DNA of 64,000 nt from Jeotgalibacillus sp. R-1-5s-1 (GCF_004405105.1 NZ_SORW01000053.1:84790-148789), one strand, 5' to 3'; shown: positions 18,747 to 27,925, numbered from the stretch's first letter. Notes: generated by a model not told the origin, from the letters alone. Translations and numbers: made by a program.

Positions 18747-18770
18747 TTAAAAATGGGCCATTCTATTTGA

Positions 18771-19733
18771 TCAATGTTTATATTTAATCAGCCATGCTGC
18801 GCCGATCACGCCTGCATCGTTGCCAAGCGTTGCAACTGTAATTTCTGTTGATTCGGCAACTGTGGGGAAAGCAAATGCTTTAAACTTCTCTCTCAGTCGG
18901 TCAAGAAGGATTGGTCCAGCCTGTGATACACCTCCGCCGATCACGATCTTTTCAGGATTCAGCGCACTTCCAAGATTGGCAAGAGCCAGTCCGAGATAGA
19001 AAGTTAAACGGTCAACAGCTTTTAGTGCGGCTTCGTCTCCCTGTTTTGCATGATCGAATACATCCTTAGCAGAGAATTCGCCTTTTTCATTTAACAGTGT
19101 ATTTAGCACAGAAGATGTGTCTTTTGCTGCTTCTTCCTTAGCAAGTCTGACAACACCTGTAGCAGAAGCAACTGTTTCAAGGCAGCCTTTTTTCCCGCAG
19201 TTACACTGATAACCGCCTTCTGGAACAGCTGTAATATGGCCGATTTCACCTGCAGCTCCTTTAATACCGTGCGCAATGTCTCCATTGACGATGACGCCAC
19301 CGCCAACGCCTGTACCCAGTGTGACGCATACAACGTCACGTGCACCATCACCTGCACCTTTCCACATCTCACCTATCGCAGCAACATTGGCATCGTTCTC
19401 AATGACAACTGGCAGTCCTGTCTGCTGATGCAGCTCATCACGCAGGGCAACCGGTTGCTCCCAGCCAATATTTACTCCTGTATAAAGGATACCCGTCTGC
19501 ATATTAACAGGGCCCGGCGCCCCGACACCAATACCGAGAATCTGCTCGGAGCTGATAGATAGCTGAGTCTGCTTCAGTTTTACTGCAGCTGCGATATCCG
19601 GAATGATGCTCACACCGTTATTCGTTGTGTTGGTCGGGATCTCCCACTTTTCCACAATCAGTCCTGATTCCTCAATGACAGCCAGCTTCGTTGTTGTTCC
19701 ACCAATATCCACACCAAAAATAAATTTTTTCAT
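18771..19733 (-). CDS. glcK: Glucokinase (ROK family)
   Basis: 320 residues. The phosphate-1 motif is FGVDIGGTTTKLAV at the N-terminus. The ROK signature and zinc-binding cluster CNCGKKGCLETVAS is near the middle, and the catalytic segment ENDANVAAIGE precedes LGTGVGGGVIVNGD. It phosphorylates free glucose at C6 with ATP. It follows yqgQ by eight bases on the same strand, as in Bacillus subtilis, so the two are co-transcribed. Length and motifs are complete. Confidence 0.95.
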   Translation of the reverse strand: MKKFIFGVDIGGTTTKLAVIEESGLIVEKWEIPTNTTNNGVSIIPDIAAAVKLKQTQLSISSEQILGIGVGAPGPVNMQTGILYTGVNIGWEQPVALRDELHQQTGLPVVIENDANVAAIGEMWKGAGDGARDVVCVTLGTGVGGGVIVNGDIAHGIKGAAGEIGHITAVPEGGYQCNCGKKGCLETVASATGVVRLAKEEAAKDTSSVLNTLLNEKGEFSAKDVFDHAKQGDEAALKAVDRLTFYLGLALANLGSALNPEKIVIGGGVSQAGPILLDRLREKFKAFAFPTVAESTEITVATLGNDAGVIGAAWLIKYKH

Positions 19734-19741
19734 CGTTTCAC

Positions 19742-19945
19742 CTATCCATTCATTTCTTTATTCATTTCACTTCGAAGGACTAAAACAGCCTTTCGAAAAA
19801 TGTCGCGATCGATCATTCCTGACTCATACAGTTCCCTGATTTCCACTTCCATCAGTTCAAGCGTGGAAGTACGGTTATGTCCATAGATAAACAAACCAAA
19901 CCGTTTCAGAAGCTGTTGAACATCAAACATCGTTTTCAGTTCCAT
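19742..19945 (-). CDS. yqgQ: YqgQ family protein (DUF910)
   Basis: A 67-residue, highly charged helical protein (FDVQQLLKRFGLFIYG, LELMEVEIRELYESGMID) with a helix-hairpin architecture seen in YqgQ proteins. It may bind nucleic acid, though this is not proven. It is preceded by GGAGGATACAC and sits immediately upstream of glcK. It is conserved across Bacillales at this position. Confidence 0.88.
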   Translation of the reverse strand: MELKTMFDVQQLLKRFGLFIYGHNRTSTLELMEVEIRELYESGMIDRDIFRKAVLVLRSEMNKEMNG

Positions 19946-20046
19946 GTGTATCCTCCATCTGAAAAGTACCTTATAAGTATATATGAAAACCCTTTATAAT
20001 CTCAATTGAATCTGACGTGTTTTATGTATTCCGGCATAGCCGGATG

Positions 20047-21207
20047 TTAAAGGTACCCAAGGAACAATGCTGCTCCCGAAACGATGATGACCGCAATTGC
20101 AAAAATGAGCTGAATCCCCGCATTCGAACGGCTTTTCGGCAGTGCGGCTGCACCTGCTGTCAGAAATCCGCCAAGCAGACCACCAATATGCCCTGCATTA
20201 TCAATTCCCGGGATGGAAAATCCAAACACAAGATTGATTAAAATAATGACAAGTACATTCGCACCCATTGTTCTGAAAAACAGTCCCGGCTTCCTGATAC
20301 CGAAATACAGTAGCGCACCAAACAGGCCAAAGATCGCACCACTGGCTCCCGCGGAGATTGATTCTGTAAAAAGAAAACTCATCACAGACCCTGTAAACCC
20401 TGCCGTAAGGTAAATAAGCAGGAAGCGGAATCGCCCATAGATTCTTTCAACGATTGGACCGAGGAAATAAAGCGCCAGTGAGTTCATCAGTAAATGCAGG
20501 ATGCCGATGTGGAGAAAAATCGGTGTAATCAGTCGCCACCACTCTCCTTCAATGATCAGAGGGTTGTATTTAGCGCCATACTCGATCAGGACGTAAGGGT
20601 TTGTACTTCCCCCTGCCTGTTCAAGTATGAAAAACATGACAACCTGCAAAAATATGAATATATAGGCAAGGAGAGGTTTCGCGTTATTAAAAACGGCCCG
20701 GTCCTGTTCATTTTGTTCTTTTGCACAGAGCAGCGCTGCATATTTCAGCCGGTCGATTTCAAGATCCATCCCTTCATAGGAGGAAGGATAATCAATAGAA
20801 GACAATGGTTTCCGGATGCCCACATCAGCCGGGTTTGATTCCATCGTAACGAGTGTATGATAAAGAGGCGTCCGGCGATCAGGCTGATTGTATGCCACAA
20901 GGACTTCCTGCTGATGGTCAACAGGCTCATAACGCGAGAAATAAATGTTGTCAGCTTCAATTTTGCCTGCTCTGATCAGCCTTCTGACTCTTTCAACTTT
21001 TTCAGGAATCTGTGCAAGATCAGTCTTCAACCTGTTCATCCAGTCAAAATCATTACGGACAAGCCTGACCACTCTTTTAGGTGAACGACCAGGGCTTTCA
21101 AGCCAGATTTCATTATGTGATGGTGACATGGTCGCAACACGGTAGTTTTTCTTCACAATGAGATCATATGCGGTTTTCCAGTAATAGTAATCAATGTTCC
21201 CTTCCAT
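20047..21207 (-). CDS. gluP: Rhomboid protease GluP (short form)
   Basis: 386 residues. A cytoplasmic N-terminal domain of about 175 residues is followed by a rhomboid membrane domain. The catalytic serine lies in SAGASGAIFGLFG and the catalytic histidine in DNAGHIGGLLGGF; the HIGILHLLMNSLALYFLGP segment belongs to the conserved helix 2. It cleaves membrane proteins within or near the bilayer. ATG 21207 was preferred over the GTG three codons upstream. Bacillus subtilis YqgP is about 507 residues with C-terminal TPR repeats. Here the protein ends right after the last membrane helix, so the TPR part is absent. Confidence 0.9.
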   Translation of the reverse strand: MEGNIDYYYWKTAYDLIVKKNYRVATMSPSHNEIWLESPGRSPKRVVRLVRNDFDWMNRLKTDLAQIPEKVERVRRLIRAGKIEADNIYFSRYEPVDHQQEVLVAYNQPDRRTPLYHTLVTMESNPADVGIRKPLSSIDYPSSYEGMDLEIDRLKYAALLCAKEQNEQDRAVFNNAKPLLAYIFIFLQVVMFFILEQAGGSTNPYVLIEYGAKYNPLIIEGEWWRLITPIFLHIGILHLLMNSLALYFLGPIVERIYGRFRFLLIYLTAGFTGSVMSFLFTESISAGASGAIFGLFGALLYFGIRKPGLFFRTMGANVLVIILINLVFGFSIPGIDNAGHIGGLLGGFLTAGAAALPKSRSNAGIQLIFAIAVIIVSGAALFLGYL

Positions 21208-21286
21208 GATTATCACTCTTTCTCTGTGAGCACATTTTATTTTATTATATCAATTCCAGCCTTAACTCACCCTGCTGCTGAACCGT

Positions 21287-21832
21287 TCAATCGGTTATCA
21301 GCTTCTTCACAGGGATGTCGTGACTCTCACGCGGAATCTGATCCATAACCTGAAAACGGAAACTTAAAGCAGCAGTCATATTTCTGTAGTCTGTCAAAAA
21401 ACGATCGTAATATCCGCCACCAAACCCGATCCGATATCCGGCAGGATCAAAAATGAGTCCTGGAACAATTAACAGATCAATGTCATCTTTATGTATAACC
21501 GGCAGCGATTCAGGCGGCTCAAGCAAGTTAAAAAAGGATGGTTTCACGTCTGTTATGTCTTTAATCTCATGAAAAACGAGAACTTTTTGTGATGGAATAC
21601 ATCTCGGCACAGCAACTGTCTTTCCATCCTGAAAGGCACGTTCAATCACAGGGCGCGTTTCTAATTCACTACCGGTTGATACTGTAAGACCTACCGTTTG
21701 AGCATTTCTCCACTCATCTGTTTGAAACAGACGCTCATAAACACGTTCAGTTAAACAGATCCTGTCATCAGCTGAAAGATCTTTCATTTGCTGGAGCATG
21801 TTTTTTCTCAAGTCTTTCTTATCCAAAGTCAT
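21287..21832 (-). CDS. yqgN: 5-formyltetrahydrofolate cyclo-ligase
   Basis: 181 residues. The ATP-binding/active-site signature FDPAGYRIGFGGGYYDRFL is complete, and the N-terminal basic helix DKKDLRKNML is typical. It converts 5-formyl-THF to 5,10-methenyl-THF using ATP. The start at 21832 follows AGGAATAGGGTG; the extension to 21856 covers that binding site. It sits between gluP and the ribosomal protein L33 gene, as in related Bacillales. Confidence 0.92.
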   Translation of the reverse strand: MTLDKKDLRKNMLQQMKDLSADDRICLTERVYERLFQTDEWRNAQTVGLTVSTGSELETRPVIERAFQDGKTVAVPRCIPSQKVLVFHEIKDITDVKPSFFNLLEPPESLPVIHKDDIDLLIVPGLIFDPAGYRIGFGGGYYDRFLTDYRNMTAALSFRFQVMDQIPRESHDIPVKKLITD

Positions 21833-21892
21833 CACCCTATTCCTTTTCATTCTCATATTGTTTCAAAGAGCTGGTTAACACTTTTTATAAGT

Positions 21893-21932
21893 ATAAAAAA
21901 AACCGAAAATGCTTTTGCACATTTTCGGTTTA
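21893..21932 (-). terminator. Terminator after rpmG
   Basis: AAACCGAAAATGTGC / GCATTTTCGGTTT is followed by a T run on the minus strand. Confidence 0.85.
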
Positions 21933-21939
21933 ACGATCA

Positions 21940-22089
21940 TTATTTTGTCTCACGGTGAAGCGTCACTTTCTTCAGACGTGGACTGTATTTTTTAAGTTCA
22001 ATACGATCCGGGTTGTTACGCTTGTTCTTAGTAGTGATGTAATTGCGGTCACCAGTTTCAGTGCAAGCAAGAGTAATGTTTACACGCAT
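21940..22089 (-). CDS. rpmG: Ribosomal protein L33, cysteine-poor form
   Basis: 49 residues, starting [17 protein letters not shown] and ending KVTLHRETK, a clear bL33 protein of the large ribosomal subunit. The usual zinc ribbon would have CxxC near residues 9-12 and two later cysteines. Only the first cysteine remains: CTET replaces CTEC, and KYSPRLKK replaces KYCPRDKK. This is a zinc-independent (C-minus) form. GGAGGGAAAATAA precedes ATG 22089. Confidence 0.95.
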   Translation of the reverse strand: MRVNITLACTETGDRNYITTKNKRNNPDRIELKKYSPRLKKVTLHRETK

Positions 22090-22280
22090 TTATTTTCCCT
22101 CCAAACATTCAAATGCTATTTCATAATTTCATTTCGATTCATACGACTTTTCAATAATACCATTAACAATAAAAAAAATCTACTGTCATTTCGCGAATTC
22201 CACTTTTTATTTTCACCTTATATTCCCTGCCTAACAAGACATGATACAATTATACCCGTAAACTTTTGGAGGTGATGACA

Positions 22281-22631
22281 ATGGAGTGGACATATATCGT
22301 GACAGCAGGTATCGGAGTGCTGTTTCTGATCATTTCATTTTTTATAAAAGACCGATCTAAACAAAATGAAGAAGAGCTGCAGGACCTTTCCATGAACCTT
22401 TATCAGGAGCTCTATCAGCTGAAAAAACGGACGAAGCTGCTCGAGGAAGAACTCATGATTGAAAACAGCAGGCCCGTGAAAAAAGCTGTAAAAAAATCGA
22501 AACCTGTCAATGAAATTATTGTTAATCAGGTCCTTTCACTACATAAACAAGGGTTAAAAGTGGAGCAGATTTCAAACCTATCGTCTCTCCCGGTAAACGA
22601 AGTTAAAACCCTCATTAAAAACAGATCGTGA
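22281..22631 (+). CDS. yqzD: YqzD-like membrane-anchored protein
   Basis: 116 residues. Residues 1-21 are a hydrophobic anchor (TYIVTAGIGVLFLIISFFI), followed by a coiled-coil stretch (EEELQDLSMNLYQELYQLKK) and a C-terminal helix-turn-helix-like segment (VLSLHKQGLKVEQISNLSSL). ATG 22281 follows GGAGGTGATGACA. It pairs with yqzC next to the pst operon, as in Bacillus subtilis. The C-terminal segment could bind DNA or protein, but function is unknown. Confidence 0.8.
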   Translation: MEWTYIVTAGIGVLFLIISFFIKDRSKQNEEELQDLSMNLYQELYQLKKRTKLLEEELMIENSRPVKKAVKKSKPVNEIIVNQVLSLHKQGLKVEQISNLSSLPVNEVKTLIKNRS

Positions 22632-22640
22632 GGCATAGAT

Positions 22641-23108
22641 ATGGATAAAAGATCAATGCGCACACTGGGAATCGGCTTCATTTCCGCCTCCCTTCTCTTA
22701 TACAGTGCAAATGAGCTGACAGACCAGTCAGAGGATGAAAACATATCAATAGAAGAAACTGATGTTATCCTTTCTAACGAAGAATATGAAACCCTTCAGC
22801 AGGAACTCACAGATTGGGAAAACAGGGCACTAGCAGCCGAGGAAGCCGCAGCTGCTGAAGAAGCTCCGGAAGAGGAGACTGCTGAAGGAGAAGCTCCGGC
22901 AACGACCCGTTTCATCCTTTCTATTGAATCCGGCATGACCACACCTGATATACGGGATCTGCTTGTGGAGTATGAATTAATTGAGGATAACGGGGAATTC
23001 GAGCAGTACTTAACAGATAATGACCTGACGGACCAGATACAGATTGGACAGTACGACCTGAACTCATCCATGACCCCTCAGGAAATCGCAGAGATGATTA
23101 CACAGTAA
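22641..23108 (+). CDS. yqzC: YqzC-like protein with MltG-type N-terminal domain
   Basis: 155 residues. It has an N-terminal hydrophobic segment (LGIGFISASLLLYSA), a long acidic, alanine/glutamate-rich linker, and a C-terminal domain (FILSIESGMTTPDIRDLL, IGQYDLNSSMTPQEIAEMI). The last domain resembles the LysM-like part of MltG/YceG endolytic transglycosylases but lacks their catalytic domain. It is nine bases downstream of yqzD and convergent with phoU. A palindromic repeat (E2) follows the stop. Confidence 0.78.
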   Translation: MDKRSMRTLGIGFISASLLLYSANELTDQSEDENISIEETDVILSNEEYETLQQELTDWENRALAAEEAAAAEEAPEEETAEGEAPATTRFILSIESGMTTPDIRDLLVEYELIEDNGEFEQYLTDNDLTDQIQIGQYDLNSSMTPQEIAEMITQ

Positions 23109-23138
23109 AGTATAATGCGGGTAATTGTTTTGAAAATC

Positions 23139-23186
23139 GTACCGGGGAATTCCTCCGCCGCAAGAGTCTACGGAATCCCCCGGTAC
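23139..23186 (+). repeat. Minimal palindromic repeat (element E2)
   Basis: The left arm GTACCGGGGAATTCC (23139-23153) matches the right arm GGAATCCCCCGGTAC (23172-23186) at 14 of 15 pairs. The arms are almost identical to those of element E4 at 57161-57275. Only about 18 bases, including the conserved GCAAGAGTCT block, remain between them. It looks like an internal deletion of a longer element. It lies 30 bases after the yqzC stop. Confidence 0.85.
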
Positions 23187-23257
23187 TTTTAGTGTGTAAA
23201 CCACATCGATACTCAATCAAAATTTGGATGAAGTGAATCTACAAGTGAATTAGCACC

Positions 23258-23298
23258 TAAAAAAAGCTGGCACAGTAAATTTGTGCCAGCTTTTTTGG
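23258..23298. terminator. Bidirectional terminator yqzC/phoU
   Basis: AAAAAAGCTGGCACA / TGTGCCAGCTTTTTT is symmetrical between convergent genes. Confidence 0.88.
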
Positions 23299-23299
23299 A

Positions 23300-23959
23300 T
23301 TACTTATTCAACTCGTATCTTGTCCCTTTAACAAGGTAGAAGATGTTCTCAGAGATGTTGGTTACGTGATCTGCTGCACGTTCCAGGTAACGGCAGATGA
23401 ATGACAGCTGAGTGATCTGTGGCAGCTTGTCCGGATTTGTCGCGCTCACTGAGAGCAGCTCCTGGATTGTCTGACCATACAGTGCATCTACTTTATCATC
23501 AAGCTCTGCAATCTGTTTCGCTTTCACGATGTCTTCATCACGGTAAGCTTCCAGAACGAGCTCAATCATCTCAGCAGTTTTTCTGTACATCTGATCAATG
23601 CTTTCGATCGGCTTTACGAATGAATCATTTCCGATTCTGATCGTTGATTTTGCGATGTTAACAGCAAAGTCGGCAATACGTTCAAGGTCAGCTGCTATTT
23701 TGATTGCAACGATCACACGTCGAAGATCGGTTGCAACCGGCTGCTGCTTGGCAATGAGCAGGATTGCCTGGTCGTTGATTTCTTCCTCTAAGCGGTTTGC
23801 TTTAATATCCTCGTCCATAATTGCAAGCGACTGGTCTACATCATGACCTTCAAGCGCTTTTAGTGAACGCTCCAGTGCACGGTGGGCAAATTCACCAAGC
23901 TCAATAATTCTGTCGTTTAACAGCTGTAAATCTGCTTCATACTTTTCTCTGACTGACAT
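23300..23959 (-). CDS. phoU: Phosphate transport regulator PhoU
   Basis: 219 residues made of two repeated three-helix PhoU domains. Each has the metal-binding E/DxxxD signature (DLERIADFAVNIAK near residue 80, YLERAADHVTNISE near residue 195). PhoU links PstSCAB activity to control of the Pho regulon. It is the last gene of the pstSCAB-phoU operon, 15 bases downstream of pstB. Start and length are normal. Confidence 0.95.
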   Translation of the reverse strand: MSVREKYEADLQLLNDRIIELGEFAHRALERSLKALEGHDVDQSLAIMDEDIKANRLEEEINDQAILLIAKQQPVATDLRRVIVAIKIAADLERIADFAVNIAKSTIRIGNDSFVKPIESIDQMYRKTAEMIELVLEAYRDEDIVKAKQIAELDDKVDALYGQTIQELLSVSATNPDKLPQITQLSFICRYLERAADHVTNISENIFYLVKGTRYELNK

Positions 23960-23974
23960 TCCTTTATCCCCCTA

Positions 23975-24796
23975 TTATCCGAATCGGCCTGAAATGTAAT
24001 CTTCTGTTCTTGAATCTGATGGATTCGAGAAGATTTTATCTGTTTCATCATATTCAACGACTTCTCCGTTCAGGAAGAAGGCTGTCTTATCAGAAATACG
24101 AGCTGCCTGCTGCATGTTATGCGTCACAATGATAATGCTGTAGTCTTTTTTCAGATCCTGGACAAGCTCTTCCACTTTTAATGTGGAAATTGGATCAAGT
24201 GCAGAAGTCGGCTCATCCATCAGGATGACGTCAGGCTCAATCGCCAGACAGCGTGCGATACAAATACGCTGCTGTTGTCCACCTGAAAGTCCGTAGGCAT
24301 TTTCCTGAAGACGGTCCTTTACTTCATCCCAGATTGCTGCACCACGAAGTGATTTTTCAACGATTTCATCAAGAATCTTTTTATTTTTGATTCCGTGAAT
24401 ACGCGGGCCGTATGCAATATTATCGTAGATAGATTTCGGGAATGGATTTGGCTTCTGGAACACCATTCCTACCTTTGTGCGCAGTTCTTCCACCTGATAG
24501 TCCTTACCGAAAATGTTGCGGTCACGGTAGATAATTTCACCTGAAGTCTTGACTGATGGAATTGTTTCGATCATCCGGTTCAATGTTTTAATATACGTTG
24601 ATTTACCACAGCCTGATGGTCCGATAATCGCCGTTACTTCGTTTTCTTTAATATCAAGGTCAATATTTTTTAATGCATGGTTGGATCCGTACCAGAGATT
24701 AAGCTGGTTTGTCTTGTAAACTGAAGCTTTTGGACCCTTAACCTTAGGTTCTTTATTTTCAAGCACATCTGTTGCCGGTTTGATTGTTGTTGTCAT
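23975..24796 (-). CDS. pstB: Phosphate ABC transporter ATPase PstB
   Basis: 273 residues. Walker A is GPSGCGKST, the ABC signature is [16 protein letters not shown] and Walker B is [13 protein letters not shown]. The [11 protein letters not shown] and [11 protein letters not shown] ends are characteristic of PstB. It energises high-affinity phosphate uptake at the inner face of the membrane. There is a single pstB here, whereas Bacillus subtilis has two (pstBA and pstBB). Confidence 0.96.
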   Translation of the reverse strand: MTTTIKPATDVLENKEPKVKGPKASVYKTNQLNLWYGSNHALKNIDLDIKENEVTAIIGPSGCGKSTYIKTLNRMIETIPSVKTSGEIIYRDRNIFGKDYQVEELRTKVGMVFQKPNPFPKSIYDNIAYGPRIHGIKNKKILDEIVEKSLRGAAIWDEVKDRLQENAYGLSGGQQQRICIARCLAIEPDVILMDEPTSALDPISTLKVEELVQDLKKDYSIIIVTHNMQQAARISDKTAFFLNGEVVEYDETDKIFSNPSDSRTEDYISGRFG

Positions 24797-24824
24797 GTTG
24801 AAAAACTCCCTTCACCCAAATAAA

Positions 24825-25703
24825 TTAATAACGCTTTTGGTACTTGTTTCGGATAAATACTGCGATTGAATTCATGATAATCAGCAATGCCATCAATACG
24901 ATGATCCCCGCGGCAGCGACATCATGGAATGCAACCTGTGGACGTTTTGTCCAGTCATAAATCTGCATTGGAAGTGCTGTAAATGTACTCATCAACCCAT
25001 CCGGCATAAACATCAGGATCGTTGGTATACCAATAACAACAAGTGGTGCTGTTTCCCCAATTGCACGTGACAGCGCCAAAATGCTTCCTGTCAGAATGCC
25101 GGGAATGGATGCAGGCAATACGACTCGTAAGATTGTCTGCCATTTTGTTGCGCCCATGGCAAACGATGCGTCCCTCAACTCATTAGGTACCGCTCTTATT
25201 GCCTCCTGTGATGCAACGATAATAATCGGCAGGATTAGGAGACTCATTGTCAGACCTGCAGCTAAGATCGAGATCCCCAGATCAAAATAGCGGACAAAGA
25301 TCGTCAGACCAAGAAGACCAAAAACAACTGATGGTACCCCTGCCAGATTTGAAATGTTGACTTTAATTAAATCGTTGAATTTATTTTTCGTTGCATATTC
25401 CTCTAGATAAATTGCCGTGCCCACTCCCAGGAACATAGATACCGGAGCGACAACTAGCATTAAATAGATGGAACCAACAATGGCTGCACGGATACCGGAA
25501 TTCTCAGGTATTCGTGAAGAAAAGCTTGTGAAGAAATCCAGACTCAGATAGCCACTTCCCTGAGTGATGATACGATAAAGTAAAACTGCAAGGACAATTA
25601 GACCGAAAGTAGTTGCAGCAGCGAATACGCCTTTTAGCAGCAGATTTTTCGTCAGTCTTTTTTTCGTCCGAACAGCTACATCTTCATGATTGATATACCT
25701 CAT
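24825..25703 (-). CDS. pstA: Phosphate ABC transporter permease PstA
   Basis: 292 residues with six hydrophobic segments and the permease EAA-type loop (EAIRAVPNELRDASFAMGATKWQTI, abbreviated: EAIRAVP...GATKW). It forms the phosphate channel with PstC. It follows pstC by one base and is followed by pstB. The C-terminal IRNKYQKRY is cytoplasmic. No irregularities are visible. Confidence 0.95.
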   Translation of the reverse strand: MRYINHEDVAVRTKKRLTKNLLLKGVFAAATTFGLIVLAVLLYRIITQGSGYLSLDFFTSFSSRIPENSGIRAAIVGSIYLMLVVAPVSMFLGVGTAIYLEEYATKNKFNDLIKVNISNLAGVPSVVFGLLGLTIFVRYFDLGISILAAGLTMSLLILPIIIVASQEAIRAVPNELRDASFAMGATKWQTILRVVLPASIPGILTGSILALSRAIGETAPLVVIGIPTILMFMPDGLMSTFTALPMQIYDWTKRPQVAFHDVAAAGIIVLMALLIIMNSIAVFIRNKYQKRY

Positions 25704-25704
25704 T

Positions 25705-26649
25705 TTAATACTCCTCCCTAAAGCGCTTGGAGATAAACTGTGCCAGCATGTTCATAAACAATGTGAACAGGAATAATGTGAATCCTACAGCGTAAATACT
25801 GTAATAGATCGTTGTTCCGTATCCTGCATCACCAGTCGTAACCTGTACAATATAGGCTGTCATTGTTTGAATGGAGCCAGTTACGTCCAGGTTAAATCCT
25901 GGTGTTGAACCTGCTGCAAGCGCAACGATCATCGTTTCTCCAATAGCACGTGAAATTGCGAGTACAGTTGATGCAACGATACCTGATAATGCGGCAGGCA
26001 ATACAATTTTTAACGCCACTTCAAGCTTCGTTGATCCAAGGGCATACGCACCATCACGCATAGCATTTGGTACTGATGACATCGCATCCTCAGAAAGGGA
26101 GGCAATCATAGGAATAATCATGATACCGACAACAATCCCTGGACTGATCGCGTTAAAAATCGCAATCTCAGGAAACATAGAGCGAAGGATCGGTGTGACA
26201 AATGTCAAAGCAAAATATCCGTAAACAATTGTCGGAACACCTGCCAGTACTTCAAGTACAGGCTTTACAATACGTCGCACACGGTCACTCGCATACTCAC
26301 TCAAGAAAATGGCTGTTGCAATTCCAATTGGTACGGCAACAACAGTAGCAATTCCTGCAATTTTTAATGTACCAACAATCAAAGGTAGAATCCCATATGT
26401 TGGCGTTGAATTTGCAAATGGATACCACTCTGTTCCAGTCAAAAAGTCAAAAACACTTACACGTGAGAAAAAGATGGTTGTTTCTACAATCAGCGTCAAT
26501 ACAATACCAATTGTGGTTAATACAGAAACTGCCGCAATTGCAAGCAGTAATTTTGGAATCAGTTTTTCGATGAACGCCAGAAGACCCCTGTTGCTTTTCT
26601 GGGCGATCAGATCCTGAACCGACACTTGCTTTGGTTCATTCATTGCCAT
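25705..26649 (-). CDS. pstC: Phosphate ABC transporter permease PstC
   Basis: 314 residues with six membrane helices and a cytoplasmic N-terminus of about 30 residues. The loop SSVPNAMRDGAYALGSTKLE is the ATPase-contact motif. ATG 26649 follows GGAGGTTTTCAACC. It is the second gene after pstS and partners PstA. Confidence 0.95.
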   Translation of the reverse strand: MAMNEPKQVSVQDLIAQKSNRGLLAFIEKLIPKLLLAIAAVSVLTTIGIVLTLIVETTIFFSRVSVFDFLTGTEWYPFANSTPTYGILPLIVGTLKIAGIATVVAVPIGIATAIFLSEYASDRVRRIVKPVLEVLAGVPTIVYGYFALTFVTPILRSMFPEIAIFNAISPGIVVGIMIIPMIASLSEDAMSSVPNAMRDGAYALGSTKLEVALKIVLPAALSGIVASTVLAISRAIGETMIVALAAGSTPGFNLDVTGSIQTMTAYIVQVTTGDAGYGTTIYYSIYAVGFTLFLFTLFMNMLAQFISKRFREEY

Positions 26650-26727
26650 GGTTGAAAACCTCCTTATTTATCCAAGAACATAATGAGACGAGAAGCGTGA
26701 CCTGCACGCTTCCCGGCTCCTATTTAA

Positions 26728-27693
26728 TTATTCACCTGCAAGTTCTTCAATTGTTGCCATATCTTCGTCATATACATCCTGTGGTGCACGTACATAGCCA
26801 ACTGCTTCTGAAAGATCACCTGCGTTTTCAATTGCAAACTTGATAAAGTCAGCAGCTGCTGGATCTTCTGCAATTGCAGCATTGCTTACATAAGTGAACA
26901 TTGGACGTGAAAGTGGAGCATATTCTCCAGATTCAATTGTTTCGTTGTTTGGTTCAACCGGGCCTTCGCCGTTGTCAATCGGAACCGCTCTTAATGTATC
27001 CTGATTCTCAAGGTAGTAAGCATATCCGAAATAACCAACCGCATTTGGTGATCCAAGAACACCCTGTACTAGAACGTTATCGTCTTCAGATAATGTTGCT
27101 GAACGGACGATGTCCTGATCTTCAAGAATCACTTCATTGAAGTAATCATAAGTACCGGAGTCTGTACCTGGTGAGTAGTATTCGATCGGCTCTTCAGGCC
27201 AGCCTTCACGGATATCAGCCCATGTTTTTTCTTCTCCTGTTTCAGTCCACATTTCTTTTAATTCTTCTACTGTTAAATAGTCTACCCAGTCATTTTCCTG
27301 ACTGACTACAACGGACAGTCCATCAAATGCCAGCTCAACTTCTGTAAACTCAATTCCCGCTTCCTCTAGTCCTGCAATCTCTTCTTCAGAGATTTCACGT
27401 GATGCGTTAGAAAATGCTGTTTCTCCAGCGATAAACTTTTCAAAACCGCCGCCTGTTCCGGAAACGCCAGATGATACCTGAACACCAGGCTGTGCAGCTG
27501 CATATTCTTCTACGATTGCTTCCATAATTGGTGCTACAGTTGAAGATCCGTCACCTCGTACTTGACCTTCAAGCTCAGAGCTCTCTGAACCAGATCCGTT
27601 TGAACTGTCTGCTGCTTCTTCTTCACCACATGCAGCAAGAAATACCGCGGATCCCAAGATTGTTGACATTGCCAAGTACTTTACACTTTTCAT
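26728..27693 (-). CDS. pstS: Phosphate-binding lipoprotein PstS
   Basis: 321 residues. A lipoprotein signal with lipobox FLAAC (cysteine at residue 22) is followed by an acidic, serine-rich linker and the PBP-like domain. Phosphate-binding motifs are GDGSSTVAP, SGTGGGFEKF and SPGTDSGTYDYF. Anchored to the outer membrane face, it delivers phosphate to PstCA. It is the first gene of the operon and is directly preceded by PHO boxes. Confidence 0.96.
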   Translation of the reverse strand: MKSVKYLAMSTILGSAVFLAACGEEEAADSSNGSGSESSELEGQVRGDGSSTVAPIMEAIVEEYAAAQPGVQVSSGVSGTGGGFEKFIAGETAFSNASREISEEEIAGLEEAGIEFTEVELAFDGLSVVVSQENDWVDYLTVEELKEMWTETGEEKTWADIREGWPEEPIEYYSPGTDSGTYDYFNEVILEDQDIVRSATLSEDDNVLVQGVLGSPNAVGYFGYAYYLENQDTLRAVPIDNGEGPVEPNNETIESGEYAPLSRPMFTYVSNAAIAEDPAAADFIKFAIENAGDLSEAVGYVRAPQDVYDEDMATIEELAGE

Positions 27694-27754
27694 TCTGTAA
27701 TTCCTCCTAAAGGTTTGGTTGATTTGTCCTACAGGTAATACAATAAAGGTTCTC

Positions 27755-27793
27755 TATTAATCTCATATAAATGAAGTGTAAAGGTTTTGTAAA
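27755..27793 (-). promoter_or_regulatory. PHO boxes (PhoP binding) of the pst operon
   Basis: Reading the minus strand there are four hexamers at exact 11-base steps: TTTACA, TTTACA, TTTATA, TTAATA (plus-strand starts 27788, 27777, 27766, 27755). This is the direct-repeat layout bound by PhoP dimers in Bacillus. The array lies 62 bases upstream of pstS, with TATTGT/GTATTA available as a -10. Confidence 0.88.
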
Positions 27794-27884
27794 TTGGTCG
27801 GACTTTGTCGAATAAAACGCCGAAAACACTGATATATAAGGATATATAGTGCTTTTAAAAAAGAAAATAAATTCCCTTGCAATA

Positions 27885-27925
27885 TAAAAACACCTGGATT
27901 TCAGTTAGAAATCCAGGTGTTTTGT
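27885..27925 (-). terminator. Terminator after pbpA
   Basis: AAACACCTGGATTTC / GAAATCCAGGTGTTTTT with T run lies directly after the pbpA stop on the minus strand. Confidence 0.85.
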
